Assembly: GCA_033557465.1 (NCBI GenBank)
Contig: CM066035.1
Span: forward strand, 899,837,309-899,901,308
Direction: 5' to 3'
Source: Ichthyophis bannanicus
Taxonomy: Eukaryota > Chordata > Amphibia > Gymnophiona > Ichthyophiidae
DNA length: 64,000 nucleotides
The notes beneath the pieces were generated by a model, which saw only the letters and a list, made by a program, of their open reading frames with translations, had not been told where the DNA came from and did not search any database. Positions 1-9,750 of this stretch are shown here, piece after piece (position 1 is the stretch's first letter; each line of letters opens with the position of its first letter). The translations under genes were made by a program, and so were the position numbers.

Positions 1-575
1 TACAAATTGGCTGCATGTAAATATTGAACAAGAGCGCAGAAAGGGAGGATCCTTGTGGGACTCCTTGACTTTGGTGGAAAGGTTCAGAGTTTGTCCCTCC
101 AGAACGAACATGTTGCCATCTTTCGGATAGGTAGGATCTGCACCATTCGAGCGCTCGTCCATTAATGCCTTTTTCAATCAGTCGTCTTAATAGAAGCTCG
201 TGATTTACAGAATCAAAAGCTGCAGAGATGTCCAGAAAGATGAGAGCAAAACCCTTACGGATGTCATCAATGCCTGTGATTATCTTGCAGAAGAGAGTGG
301 TAAGGAGGGTCTCCACTCCGTGGAATTCTCTAAAGCCATGTTGGCATGGGTCTAACAGTGCAGCGGCGTCGATGTGATCCTGCAATTGTCGTTGAGCTTC
401 CTTTTCAATGATCTTTTCAAGTAGTGGAATGCTGGATATGGGTCTATAGGATTCCACCTGCTGGGGATCAAGCTTGTAGTTTTTTAGCAGAGGTCTAATA
501 GAGGTGTGTTTAAGGGCTGAAGGGAAGGAGCCAGTTGAGAATGAGAGGGTCACAATTTTGGACAGTACTGGGCTG
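1..575 (-). pseudogene. LINE reverse transcriptase fragment
   Basis: The complement of 1-575 translates as the fingers and palm of a LINE RT: a QHGFREFHGVETLLTTLF stretch near 300-350, then the metal-binding block IFLDISAAFDSVNHELLL near 190-240, then a GVPQGSSLSALLFNIYMQ block near 10-60 after a one-base frame change around position 90. The YADD catalytic box would lie beyond the window edge. At 576 the reading is interrupted by an LTR element and continues at 3579. Confidence 0.75.
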
Positions 576-580
576 AAGTG
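576..580. repeat. Target-site duplication, left copy (AAGTG)
   Basis: AAGTG lies directly left of the TGTCAGACGG end of the LTR element, and an identical AAGTG lies at 3575-3579 directly right of its other end. Five bases is a normal Ty3/gypsy duplication length. It marks a clean insertion into the LINE. Confidence 0.75.
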
Positions 581-655
581 TGTCAGACGGCTGCCTGGGT
601 GAGAATCTTCACAGTCTTGACAAGTGCATATCTCTATATGATTTGCAAGGTATTG
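581..655 (-). repeat. Remnant of 3' LTR (75 bases)
   Basis: This stretch matches 2077-2151 almost base for base (GGCTGCCTGGGTGAGAATC and onward to GCAAGGTATTGTG), then the match stops abruptly at 656. It is the terminal 75 bases of the LTR; the rest of this LTR was removed by the internal deletion. Confidence 0.75.
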
Positions 656-667
656 TGGACAGGGGTT

Positions 668-1744
668 CTAGGCACAAATCCTTCTTGGGCCTCTATTCTC
701 TTCCAAAGCCTTTCTGACATCATACTGGTCTGCCCCAGAGTCTAAAAAAGCATTTATGGTAATTCCTTGCACATCAACCATCAAAAGAAATCCTTCTTTG
801 GGCTGTTTTAAATCCAGACCCATTAAGCTAGTGTGTGACTGGCATCCCTTCTCTAAATGTCCCCAGCTTCCACACTTGAAACATTTCTTTTCACTCCCCT
901 GTGTCATCTGGTTTGGCACAGTACATTTATTTTCAGAAACATTTTTAATTATTTTCTTTTCTGATACAGCACATCTTGCCTCAGCACCAATCTTCAGAGG
1001 GCCACCCATTCTATGGCAAGCCTGCGTGGCTTCCAAGAATCTCTCTGCTAGCATGGTTGCCTCTCCAAGATTTTGGCAATTTTGCTGTATAAGGAAAGTG
1101 TGCAAATCTTTAGATACCCCAGACATAAATTGTTCAAGCATTATAATGTCTAATAACATTTCTACCGTCTTTTGTTCAGGCTCCAACCATTTTACAGCTA
1201 AACCTCTGATTCTCTGACTCAGAGCCCTGGGTGTTTCACCCACTCTCAATGTAGTAGCTCTAAACATTCGCCTATACTCTGAAATAGACAACCCTAGGCG
1301 ATCTCTAATAGCAGCCTTTACATCCTTATAATTCAAAGCCTGGGCTGCTGGCATTGCTCTGTAAGCTGCAAGTGCCTCTCCAGTTAATGAGGCTGCCAGC
1401 CTTACTGCCCACTGGGTCTCTGGCCATGCTAATGCTTGTGCCACTCTTTCAAAAGACTCTAGAAAATCATCAACATTATCATCTGGAGTTAGCTTCCCAA
1501 AACTAAATGCCCCAATCCCTTGATTGAGTCCCACACCGTCCACATGTGGTGTACCAGTATTCACTGCTGGTCTTGCATCTGTTCCACTTTGGTTCTGCAG
1601 CTGAACTAGGGCTTGCACCAGATCAAGCACTGGCTTCTGCTGGTCCATTAAGGCTCTCATAGCAGTGTCCTGAGCCTGCTGTGCTAGCTCCTGCTGCCTG
1701 CTGAACTGGGCTGCCATCCACTCAGCTAGTTCCCTTGAATCCAT
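668..1744 (-). pseudogene. Gag and start of protease of LTR element A
   Basis: A 358-codon frame reading from the ATG at 1744 (MDSRELAEWMAAQF); the frame stays open upstream to 1861 but those 39 codons look like leader. N-terminal coiled region rich in Gln/Ala; then a capsid-like SCAN-related segment (LESFERVAQALAWPETQWAV; ISEYRRMFRATTLRVGETP; residues about 90-230); then a CCHC zinc knuckle CFKCGSWGHLEKGC (about residue 290); then the protease active-site start FLDSGADQ near the C-terminus. The frame ends soon after in unrelated sequence because of the internal deletion. Gag itself is strikingly open, so the copy may be fairly young. Confidence 0.75.
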
Positions 1745-2076
1745 CTTGATTCCTGCAAGAAATACAAAGAAAAAAAAAACACAGTGCACCACCTTCCAAA
1801 CAGGTGTGTTTTTTTCTACTTTTTTTTTTCCAATTACCCTGTGCTTACTCCCATCCACCACTAGACATGCCCAGGTACTTATTACCTTGTCTCAGTGATG
1901 AATCCAGCTCTGCACAGGGTCTTTTCCTCTTGGGACAGCTTCCTGGAACAACCCTTTTTCCTCCAAAGTGTAGTTGAGGGAAAATCTTTTTTTCCAGCTT
2001 TAAACTTGAACTTTAGTTGTAATCCTCAGCAAGTAAATCCCCTTTGTGCAAAAGCAATCCGAAAAACTACGCCATT
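1745..2076 (-). other. Untranslated leader and candidate primer-binding site of element A
   Basis: Sequence between the 5' LTR end and the gag start. Two bases after the LTR end, the minus strand reads TGGCGTAG..., the position and TGG start expected of a tRNA primer-binding site. I could not match it to a specific tRNA. Confidence 0.5.
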
Positions 2077-3574
2077 TGTCAAACGGCTGCCTGGGTGAGA
2101 ATCTTCACAGTCTTGACAAGTGCATATCTCTATATGATTTGCAAGGTATTGTGTACAATGTAGTTCATTCACACCAGACACAGCTGCTGACAATAATTTA
2201 GTTGTGCTCTTGGGTAAAGCCAATAAGATATTTATTTATGGGGTTATTTCTCCCAACACTGATATGCTTGGTAGCACATAAATTAGGTTACTTGCTTTCA
2301 GTGTTAACTTGGAAAAACAAAGTCAAAATCAGGAAAACAACAAATGAAAAGCCACAAAGCAAGAAACAAACTGTTCTTTTCAGGTTAACTTCTGATTACT
2401 TCCCACATAGATACAGAAGTGATTCTCTCCTAGCTCACAAGCAATTAGGTAAGGCTTAATTGCTAGCAGTTACCAGCTGAAACCCCTTAGCTGGCTTGCC
2501 TTCCACAGTATGGGTCAAATCCTGCTTCAGGAGCTTTTCTGAGTAGATTAAAGAACACATTTGTATTTCTTTGTGATGGTTGCTGTACTTTATAACAGAA
2601 AGTTACCAACGGAGTTTAGATAGAGAGCAGTCCATATAAAAAGGATCCTCATCTGCTATTATTCCCCCTTGTTCAACAAGCATGGGTTCAATATCATGGA
2701 TTGGCACAGATGAATCTCTCAATGGAGCATTTTCAGGAGAATACTTGTTTCCCTGCTGTCTTTCAAGGTTATAGCTAGGGCATAGATCAGTGTTCATACC
2801 TGAGCTTCCATTGCTGCTAGAGTTCCTCTCTATATAGCCTGGCCAGTATGTAGTCCAGTTCTTATGTCCAGCCTTCCAATCCAGATCCCTGGACACTGGA
2901 TCTCTCTTCACATACCTTCTGGCACAGGTCTTAGGGTCCCTTCCACGTGCAGCCGTCTCCCTCACAGGTAGCCTCTGGTGATTCCTAGCTCTGCAGCACC
3001 ATTCCTCTGGCTTTCCCCAGTCCAATGGTGTATGCTGGCCCTTGGAATACCTCCCAGTATACGTACTGCTTTGGACTCTTCTAGACCTCTCAAAGGCTTT
3101 TCTCTTCCTTCTTCCAAAGGGTCTCTTTCCCTCTCTGTCCGTCCGGTTTGGCTTCTGCTTCTGATGATCCTTCAGATGAAACTGATGATCAAACTCAAGC
3201 TGATTCTCAGGATACTGAGGACAATTCTCTGGATATCCAAGGTGATCATGAAGATGGTCATCTGTAGAATAAACTCTACTCTTATTCTGCTTAGATGAGT
3301 GCTCCTCCCTAACACAGCGCAGCTGTGCTGAATCAGGCCCTGCCCTTTGAGATGAGTGCTTAGGGATTACCTCATAGCCCTCCTGATTGAACACACGTTT
3401 CCCCACTTCAGCTCCTCTAATGGCTGTTGGAAACCTGGTGCATTCTGGGACCGGTAGTCTTTTATGGGAAAATTCTGTTTTCTCATTTCTACCAGCACTG
3501 ACAGGTTGCTTGTTCAGAGACACTTCACCTTTTCTATAGCCCCTTCCTGAGCTATGATAAGCTTCCTTATCACA
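2077..3574 (-). repeat. 5' LTR of element A, about 1.5 kb
   Basis: On the minus strand it runs from TGTGATAAGG (3574) to ...GACA (2077). The boundaries are set by the AAGTG target duplication on the outer side and by the match to the 3' LTR remnant on the inner side. It is long for a vertebrate gypsy LTR and contains a 306-codon sense ORF (2603-3523). Confidence 0.7.
2603..3523 (-). CDS. Unrecognised 306-codon ORF inside the LTR
   Basis: An open frame in the sense direction of the element, wholly inside the 5' LTR. It is rich in Arg, Lys, Ser, Gln and Asp with no transmembrane segment, no zinc motif and no similarity that I recognise. It begins MSLNKQPVSAG and ends DCSLSKLRW. Sense ORFs within LTRs are uncommon. 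It may be a real accessory protein, a captured exon or a chance frame; the basic, disordered composition gives no help. The missing 3' LTR prevents an internal comparison. Confidence 0.3.
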   Translation of the reverse strand: MSLNKQPVSAGRNEKTEFSHKRLPVPECTRFPTAIRGAEVGKRVFNQEGYEVIPKHSSQRAGPDSAQLRCVREEHSSKQNKSRVYSTDDHLHDHLGYPENCPQYPENQLEFDHQFHLKDHQKQKPNRTDREGKRPFGRRKRKAFERSRRVQSSTYTGRYSKGQHTPLDWGKPEEWCCRARNHQRLPVRETAARGRDPKTCARRYVKRDPVSRDLDWKAGHKNWTTYWPGYIERNSSSNGSSGMNTDLCPSYNLERQQGNKYSPENAPLRDSSVPIHDIEPMLVEQGGIIADEDPFYMDCSLSKLRW

Positions 3575-4058
3575 AGTGGCTGCGAAGCTCCTTGATCCAG
3601 AAGGCCGGGCATGGATCAGACTGGGCAGTAGTGCTATTTAGTGCCGCAATAGTGTCTTCGAGTTTTCTCTTGGTGGGGGTAGAAAACATGGTTAGTGTTG
3701 TTTGGCAGTCCTGCTCTATTTCAAAGGTTGTAGGAGAGATTTTATCAGTCTGGCATATTTTGGATTGGAGGTAAGTTGCAAAATCTTGTGGGTGTATCTC
3801 AAATGGAGGTCCAGAGACTGGTTCCTTTGATAAGGTCTTAACCAGGTCGAAAAGGTCATGCGGTTTATTAAGCGATCTCTTTAAGGTGTTTGAGTAGTAC
3901 TGCTTCATCGTGTCGGTGATTGCGTTGCGATGCGCAGCTAAATGACAGTTGTATGCTGTCTGGTCATGTGAAGAATGGAATCGGCGCCAGCGCTTCTCTA
4001 GTTTCCGTAATTGGTTAAGTGATGTTTTAAGATCCACTGAGTACCATGGGGCACTCAT
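3570..4058 (-). pseudogene. LINE linker between endonuclease and RT
   Basis: Open frame of 162 codons belonging to the L2-like LINE, with a basic, helical linker (LRKLEKRWRRFHSSHDQ) and the region before RT (LEDTIAALNSTTAQSDPCPAFWIKELRSHL). The equivalent linker of the LINE at 33300-33950 has the same layout (RRAERKWRKTKKR; SPLDPCPTEWIRK). The frame is cut at 3579 by the LTR element. Confidence 0.65.
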
Positions 4059-4333
4059 CCTTTTGCCTGGGGGCCTGCTGGTTGTCGTACGTAGGGCAAT
4101 TGAACTGAGGCAATTGTTCCAGTGAGAAATTAGGTCATCAAGGTTCTGGGTGGATTCAGAGAAGAGTTGTCGCGTCTCCGCAAGGATAAGATCTCTGTTG
4201 TAAGGCTTGAAGCATCGAGAGGGCGGTCTTGTGGTGGTGTTTTGTATTTTGTTGATTTTTGTGTAGGCTTTGTACGAAGGGATCTGGATGATGATCAGTT
4301 TGTGATCTGACCAAGGAACAGAGGTTATGGAGG

Positions 4334-5167
4334 TTATAGGATCCTGGGCTGAGTTAAGAGAGGTTTGCGGGGCGATTGCGGGGCGAATACTAGATCCAGG
4401 GTATTTCCCTTAATATGAGTAGGCTCATTTACTAATTGCTTGAAGCCAAGATTTTTGAGGGCATCGAGGAAGGCTGTTGCTTGATTATCTTGTAGTTTAG
4501 GCAGGTTAAAGTCACCTAGGATCCAATTTGGGATGCTTGGGTTATGGGTGTTAGATGCCAGGTCAATGATAGCGGAGAGATCATCTGGGGAGGCTGAAGG
4601 TGCTCTGTAAAGCAGGATGATTGAGCAGCGTTTATTGGAGATAGTGATGGTCTCCAGATGGTTTGTACTGGTAGAGTCTACAGTTTGAAAATGGAGGTCT
4701 AACCTCGTGAGGACGAGCACGCCCCCTCCTCTTTTGTCTTGTCTATGACTTGAGTGTGCGGTGAAATTCTGGGGAAGGATCTGGTTGAGTAAGACGTTGT
4801 CTTCGGTGGATAACCACGTCTCAGTGACCATGAGTACGTCAAGGCTATGGTTGGCAATGATATCAGTGACGGCTGGCCACTTCTTCCGGATGGAACGGGC
4901 ATTGATGAGGGCACATTTTAGGCTATGAGGGTAGGGGTTTTCAAATCGTTTGGGTTTCATATTGTGTTGAAGTGTAATGTGTAACAGGTGGGGGTGGTGT
5001 GGGCGGTTGACCCAGGTTATGTTGTCATGGGATGCATTGGACCACCTTCTCCCATGGCTCCGTAAAATAGGGATCTGTTTGGATGCTGGGGTTAAGGCGA
5101 GGGAGCTGGAGAACCAACTTGATATGATGATAACGCATCCTACTTTGGTGGTAATGGGGGAACCCAT
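4334..5167 (-). pseudogene. LINE AP endonuclease
   Basis: A 277-codon frame encoding most of an exonuclease/endonuclease/phosphatase domain: ALINARSIRKKWPAVTDII, the catalytic TETWL block, RGGGVLVL, IILLYRAPS, GDFNLPKLQD and NEPTHIKGNTLDLVF. The closing SDH motif lies in another frame near 4300-4320 (PWSDHKL), so a frameshift near 4334 has killed it. The domain nicks target DNA for target-primed reverse transcription in functional LINEs. Confidence 0.75.
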
Positions 5168-5296
5168 CTTGGCAGAGCACTATGTAATTGGGAGCAGGTT
5201 TATCAGGTTAGGCTACTAGGAAGTTATTAACAACCTCTTGAAAATTAGAGCAGTATGCTGGGTCTCAGACAATATGGACACAGTCGGAGGTTAAGA

Positions 5297-5584
5297 TTAG
5301 ACAGATAGTAAAGCTATACTGATGACTGAAACTGGGTTCTCATTCCTTTCTGCACACCAGACTGAGAACCTCCTCCACTTGAAGGCGTAAGCCCTTCTGG
5401 TGGATGGTTTCCAGGAGGCCAGGAGGAGGATGAAAGGGGCCAGTGCTACCTTTTCAGCAGCCATGCTGTCAGCATTAGAGACCCCTGGTTGGGGTGCAGC
5501 AGGGAGCCCCCCCCCCCTCCTGGGACAGAGGTCCAGGTCCCGGCCCAGTGGTACTGGGGTTGCCACCGAAAGGGAGAGCAGCAA
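5297..5584 (-). pseudogene. Tyrosine recombinase N-terminal fragment (E0)
   Basis: Only the core-binding part is left: ASWKPSTRRAYAFKWRRFSVWC and following, closely matching the equivalent parts of E1 and E4 (ASRKPSTRHSYAFKWKRFS). The catalytic R, HxxR and Tyr motifs are missing because the element is truncated at about 5297. Confidence 0.7.
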
Positions 5585-5709
5585 GGGGAATCAGTGCTAC
5601 CAGGGCGCCATCAGGATTACTGAGGCATGCTCACTCTGGATATTAAAAAGGCACTTGGCTATCAGAGGTGTCAGTGAGAATGCATAAATCAGGCCCTGTG
5701 ACCAGATGA

Positions 5710-6280
5710 TCAGGAAAGTGTCTTCTGCCACCCTCCTGCGGTGTGAATGAGGACAGCAGAATTTGGGCAGCTGGGAGTCGTCCAGTTAGGGTCTTCCCCA
5801 GAGAGTAAAAGCCTCCGGATCACTTTTGGGTCCAGGTGCCACTCGTGAGGCCGAAGGACCCAGCTGAGGCTGGCTGCCAGGCAGTTGTCCTGGCCTGGTA
5901 AGTACACCGCCCTCAGAAGGATATGGTTGCGCACTGCAAAGGAATGGAAAGCCACTGCCTCCTGGCAGAGGAAATAGGAGCCCATACCCCCCTGCTTCTT
6001 CACATAGAACATGGCAACCTGAATGTCTGTATGAGGACCGGAAGGTCGCCCAGGAGGTGGCTGAATGACTGAAAGACAAGGAAGAGCTCGAGGAGATTGA
6101 TTTGCAGGAGGGATTCCTCTGGGGACCAGGTACCCTGGGGGTCTGCTGGCCCTCACAATGTACGCTCCAGCCTACAAGGGAGGCGTCTGTCATCAGGACC
6201 CTCTGAGGGGTCGGTGTCTGGAATGGCATCTCTGCCCTGAGGTAATGTAGGGACTGCCACCAGGTGAGGGAGGCTGCCAA
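5710..6280 (-). pseudogene. RNase H region of DIRS E0
   Basis: Frames in this stretch give MTDASLVGWSVHCEGQ (first Asp block), then HSGCHVLCEEAGG in place of the intact HTDNQVAMFYVNKQGG, then AVYLPGQDNCLAA and SWVLRPHEWHLDPKVI. Comparison with E1 shows the normal order, but the frame is broken in several places. The domain would remove RNA from the RNA/DNA hybrid. Confidence 0.65.
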
Positions 6281-7247
6281 CTAGTGGATGACTTTCACCC
6301 TGTCCCTCAGCCTGACCGTTGCCTGCGTCCACTGGGAACGGAGGCACCACTGGGTTGCCCGCATATGTAGGCGGGCCAGAGGTGTAACATGAACTGTCGA
6401 GGCCATATGGCCTGCAGGCAGAGGAGTAGGCAAGCTGGCACCGAACTGGAGCTCTGCACGTCCCTTGCCAACTGCATCAGGCAGTGGGCTCTCTCCACAG
6501 GGAGGAAGGCCTTGACCCGCAGAGTGTCCAGCTGGGCCCAAATAAATTCCAAGTCTTGGGCCGAGGAGAGGCTGGACTTGGGGTAGTTGATGAGGAACCC
6601 CCAACTGCTGCAAGGCGTGGATAGTGAGCCTTGTGGCCCACCTGGCCTCGAGAGGTGTGCTGCCTCTGATGAGCCAGTCTTCAAGGTAAGGAAAGACGTG
6701 GACCCCTTGGAGGCGCACATGGGCGGCTATGACCGCCAGACATTTTGTAAAGACCCTTGGAGAGGAGGCGAGGCCGAACGGCAGCACCCTGTACTAGTAG
6801 TGCTGCCCTCCCATCACGAATCTGAGGTAATGCCTGTGGGAGGGGTGGATCAGGATGTGGGTGTAAGCATCCTTGAGATCCAAGAAGCAGAGCCAGTTTC
6901 CCTGGGGGAGGTAGGGCAGCAGTGTCCCAAGGGAGAATATCTTGAACTTTTCCCTCACCAGGAACTAGCTCAAGTTCTGCAGGTCGAGGGTGGGCCGAAG
7001 ACCACCTGTTCTCTTTGGGATAAGGAAATACCTTGAGTAGAACCCCTTTCCCCAGAGGTGATGGGGTACCGTTTCCACCGCCCTGTCCCAGAGCAAGCCT
7101 GAAAGTTCTGTGGCGAGCAAGGCATGGTGGAGGAGAGGCTGTGGTGGCTCTCCTAGGAAGAAGTCTGAAGGGTTCTGCTGCAAATGGAGGAAATACCCCT
7201 CCTGCACCACCCACAGAACCCACTGGTCTGTGGTGATGCTGACTCAT
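6281..7247 (-). pseudogene. DIRS reverse transcriptase (E0), YLDD changed to YLED
   Basis: The N-terminal half reads GFYSRYFLIPKRTGGLRPTL; the palm reads MLPFGLASSPRVFTKCLAVI and then FPYLEDWLIRG. The catalytic box is YLDD in E1, E2 and E4, so the second position is substituted here (D to E, near 6690). Frameshifts lie between the blocks. Non-functional. Confidence 0.7.
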
Positions 7248-7512
7248 CTCTGGGCAAAAGAGGCCAGTCGACCCCCTGTGGGCTGAGGTGGGCCCCCGGC
7301 CCAGCCCTGGGAGTCAAAAAGCTGCCCCCCGGTTGGGTGGGAGCTGGTGTCTGGGGCTTGGAAGCCTCGGGCTTCCAAGGCCCATATCCCTGGCCTTTTG
7401 GCTATGAGGACTGGTGAGGCTGTCCTGAGTAAGCCTGGGAGTAGCCCTTTTTCCCCCAAGGATTTTTTCCTTGGGAGAGCCAAGATCTTTTTGGACAGCC
7501 TCTGCCAGGTCA

Positions 7513-9245
7513 TTACCTCAGCCTCAATCTCCGCAGCTTATCAGACATCGGTTTCCTGAATAGGTTCTCACCATTGCAGAGAACATCCAGGAGCTTTTCC
7601 TGGACCCACTGCTCCAGGTCTGAGGTCTGTAGCCATGCCTGGCGCCAGGCGTCGATGTCAGCGGCTGCAAACCCGGCCACAGACTCAAACCCGTTGTAAG
7701 TGGCCTGGGAGAGAAATTTGGAACAGTCCCTGATGCCTGCTGCTAGGGACTGGAACCTGCAGATGTTCCCCGGCGAGGCCTGCCGAGAACCCCGAGAGTT
7801 CCTATATAAGGCACTTAAGGTACATTCCAATGTACAACTCATATACCTGTATTCAGCACCCAAGCATGGCACCCTGGTAGCACTTGCCCGGGCTATCCTG
7901 CCAGGAGAAATTGAAAAGTAGGTCTTTTGACTCTTCGTTTTTGCATGGAGTTCTCAACAACCATCGAGTTGTGGGGAAGTTGTGGCTTATGGAACCCGGG
8001 GCCCTTCCGGATGCGATAGATGGCACCCAGGCACCGACTGACCACCGGCAGTGAAGCCAGGGACTCCCACATCCGGAGGAGCAATCTCTCGAGGATGGGT
8101 GGAACTGGCACTGTGAGAGACTCCTTGGGAGGCGACTCACTGTAGGATCTTGAGCTCTTCTGTGTGCAGGTCTTCCTCCGACAGTCTGGATCGAAAGAGC
8201 CCAGGCCATGTCACGAACGAAGTCATGAAAGGCCATGTCCTCAGGTGGGGAGTGGCACTGAGGCTCTGGGGGAGATGGCTTGGAGGGAACATCCCAGTGT
8301 CGGGAAGTCTCTGGAAAGGCCTTGTCCTCGGTCTCCCAGTCGGAGCCCAAGGGCATCGAGGAGTCAGCCCCAGGGGTAGCTCCGAGAAACTGGGCCCCCC
8401 AGAGGACCTGGGGTCGGACTCCCGGAAACTCGCTGGAGAGGACCGGAACCCCGAGAAGCATGATCGAGACCTCGATCAATGCTGAGGACTTACCCAAGAC
8501 CGGTGGTGCTCTGTGACAAGTTCGGCGCCTGGAGGCTCCCCTGAGGCTGGGGAGCCCAGTGTCGGGGCCAATGATGCCAGGTGGTCCGACATCAATGCCC
8601 GCTGCAAGACCAAGATGAAGGAGAGGCTCTGCTTCATGGCCGCCATGCGGGATTCAAGGCCCAATAGCTGTACAGCACTCGGGGTGGACACCGAAGCCCT
8701 TGGGTCTGATGCCAGCTCTCTGGAGAGTGCGTTCTCAAGGACGACTCTTGTCCTGAGACTTTCTGAGGGCACTGCTCGGAGTCACCCAAGTTACATCAAG
8801 GGACTTTTCAGGTTTGATCGGAGGCATCTCCTTTGGGACCACCTTCTTCTTTTTGGGAGGGTCTGGGGCCGCTTCGGAGGAGCCGCCGCTGTGGGACTCC
8901 AAGGGCCAGCTTTGGGGCTCGGCGACGGAGAAGCCGGAGCAGAGCCAGACCTTGGGAAAACTTCCCCTGCAACTCAGACCGCCTCCTATTGGTTTTAGGG
9001 GTCATGGCCTGGCATCGGTCACAGGTGGAAATGTTGTGATCTGGGCCCAGGCAGCAGATGCAGCAGTCGTGGGTATCAGTGACTGAGATAGTCTGACTGC
9101 AGCGGTCGTATTTCTTGAACCTACCAGAAGTCATGGTGGGAGCATACCTGGCTGCGGTCGTGGACCCCCGGGTGAAATAAGGTGCAAAGGCTGGTTGAGG
9201 TGGAACCTCGAAGAAAAAAAGGGAAGCCGGAACCAGTGGTGCCAC
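7513..9245 (-). pseudogene. DIRS gag (E0), frameshifted
   Basis: Starts with a Cys/His motif (YDRCSQTISVTDTHDCCICC, then LGPDHNIS) near 9150-9030. A low-complexity Pro/Ser-rich middle follows (8497-7853), then a helical C-terminal part (FLSQATYNGFESVAGF; WLQTSDLEQWVQEKL; GENLFRKPMSDKL) near 7720-7540. The same order occurs in E1, E2, E3 and E4. At least two frame changes separate the three parts. Confidence 0.65.
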
Positions 9246-9353
9246 CTCGAGGCGGGAAGGGAACCAGTATGCAAACCGGACAAAAGGAAGGAATTAAATA
9301 ACTTTTTTCTGGGGGAGTAGAGGACCATGTCCGTTGGGCTCCATGGAAAAAAG

Positions 9354-9500
9354 GAGACTGAGCAAGATGGCACCCTTGGGCTAGAAGGGGACCACGCATG
9401 CGTAATAGCAAAGGCTTTCTTTGAAAGCTGGGGAAATGCTCCGCGCGGGCTCCGATGTCACCCATATGTGAGGACTGACTTTCTTCTTCTTCCTGAAGAA
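9354..9500 (-). repeat. Right inverted terminal repeat of DIRS E0
   Basis: Aligns with 55910-56069, the right ITR of E4: AAGATGGCACC, CGCATGCGT, AAAGCTGGGGAAATGCTCCGC, then CATATGTGAGGACTGACTT. The end is degraded to TTCCTGAAGAA where E4 has GGTCCTGGAGAA. No partner remains on the left. Confidence 0.7.
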
Positions 9501-9750
9501 TCTGATTCTCCCGTCTGGTTTAGAAACCAAGATGATGTGGGATGACCAGTCACTTATAGACTTCTACAATTCCCAGGTTAAGTATTTCCTCCAGTTCCTT
9601 GGTGACGGCCTGTCACCGGGCTTCCGGAATTCAATAGGGTCGTTGTTGGATAACCACTCCAGGGTCAGTAATGATAACATGACAAGTGAGGTGGGTTCAT
9701 CTCGGGTGGGTGGAGAATACATCTAGGCTCTGGCGGATCATACCCTCTAG
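9501..9750 (-). pseudogene. Gypsy RT N-terminus (element B)
   Basis: The minus strand reads a connector (LEGMIRQSLDVFSTHPR) and then, with frame breaks, WSSHIILVSKPDGRIR, which is the RT block usually written WSSPIVLVPKPDGSIRFC. The DIRS E0 end lies immediately after this. It follows the integrase C-terminus with almost no gap, showing an INT-RT order. Confidence 0.65.

Larger units (their letters stand above)
581..3574 (-). mobile_element. Gmr1-like Ty3/gypsy LTR element A, internally deleted
   Basis: Minus-strand element with TG...CA ends: the 5' LTR begins TGTGATAAGG at 3574 and ends GACA at 2077, followed by a leader, gag and the start of protease. Then comes about 65 bases that are not LTR, and only the last 75 bases of a 3' LTR (581-655, matching 2077-2151). 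Everything from the protease active site through integrase, RT and most of the 3' LTR is missing. The AAGTG duplication on both sides shows that the outer boundaries are original, so the loss was internal and followed insertion. Gag is of the SCAN-related type typical of Gmr1-like elements. Confidence 0.75.
1..5260 (-). mobile_element. L2-like LINE, interrupted and running off the left edge
   Basis: Read on the minus strand, this copy starts near 5260 with an AP endonuclease, continues through a linker (4333-3580) and resumes left of an LTR insertion with reverse transcriptase (575-1). The 3' end lies outside the window. The order EN-linker-RT without RNase H, and the RT wording (AAFDSVNHELLLRRL; QGVPQGSSLSALLFNIY after a frameshift), fit the L2/CR1 group and resemble the complete copy at 32301-35601. 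The interruption at 576-3579 is flanked by a 5-bp duplication. Several frameshifts show it is dead. The exact 5' end near 5220-5290 is uncertain because it abuts a truncated DIRS element. Confidence 0.8.
5297..9500 (-). mobile_element. DIRS element E0, 3'-truncated
   Basis: Minus-strand DIRS copy. It holds gag (9245-7513), RT (7247-6281), RNase H (6280-5710) and only the N-terminal part of the tyrosine recombinase (5584-5297), where it is cut off against the LINE. The right ITR (about 9354-9500) resembles that of E4 (AGCTGGGGAAATGCTCCGC; CACCCATATGTGAGGACTGA). There is no left ITR or internal complementary region. Many frameshifts and stops make it the most decayed of the large DIRS copies. 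At 9500/9501 it joins directly to a gypsy RT reading, so it was inserted into that element. Confidence 0.8.

Noticed and set aside
756..1217. Plus-strand 153-codon ORF
   Set aside because: It is the antisense shadow of the gypsy gag on the minus strand.
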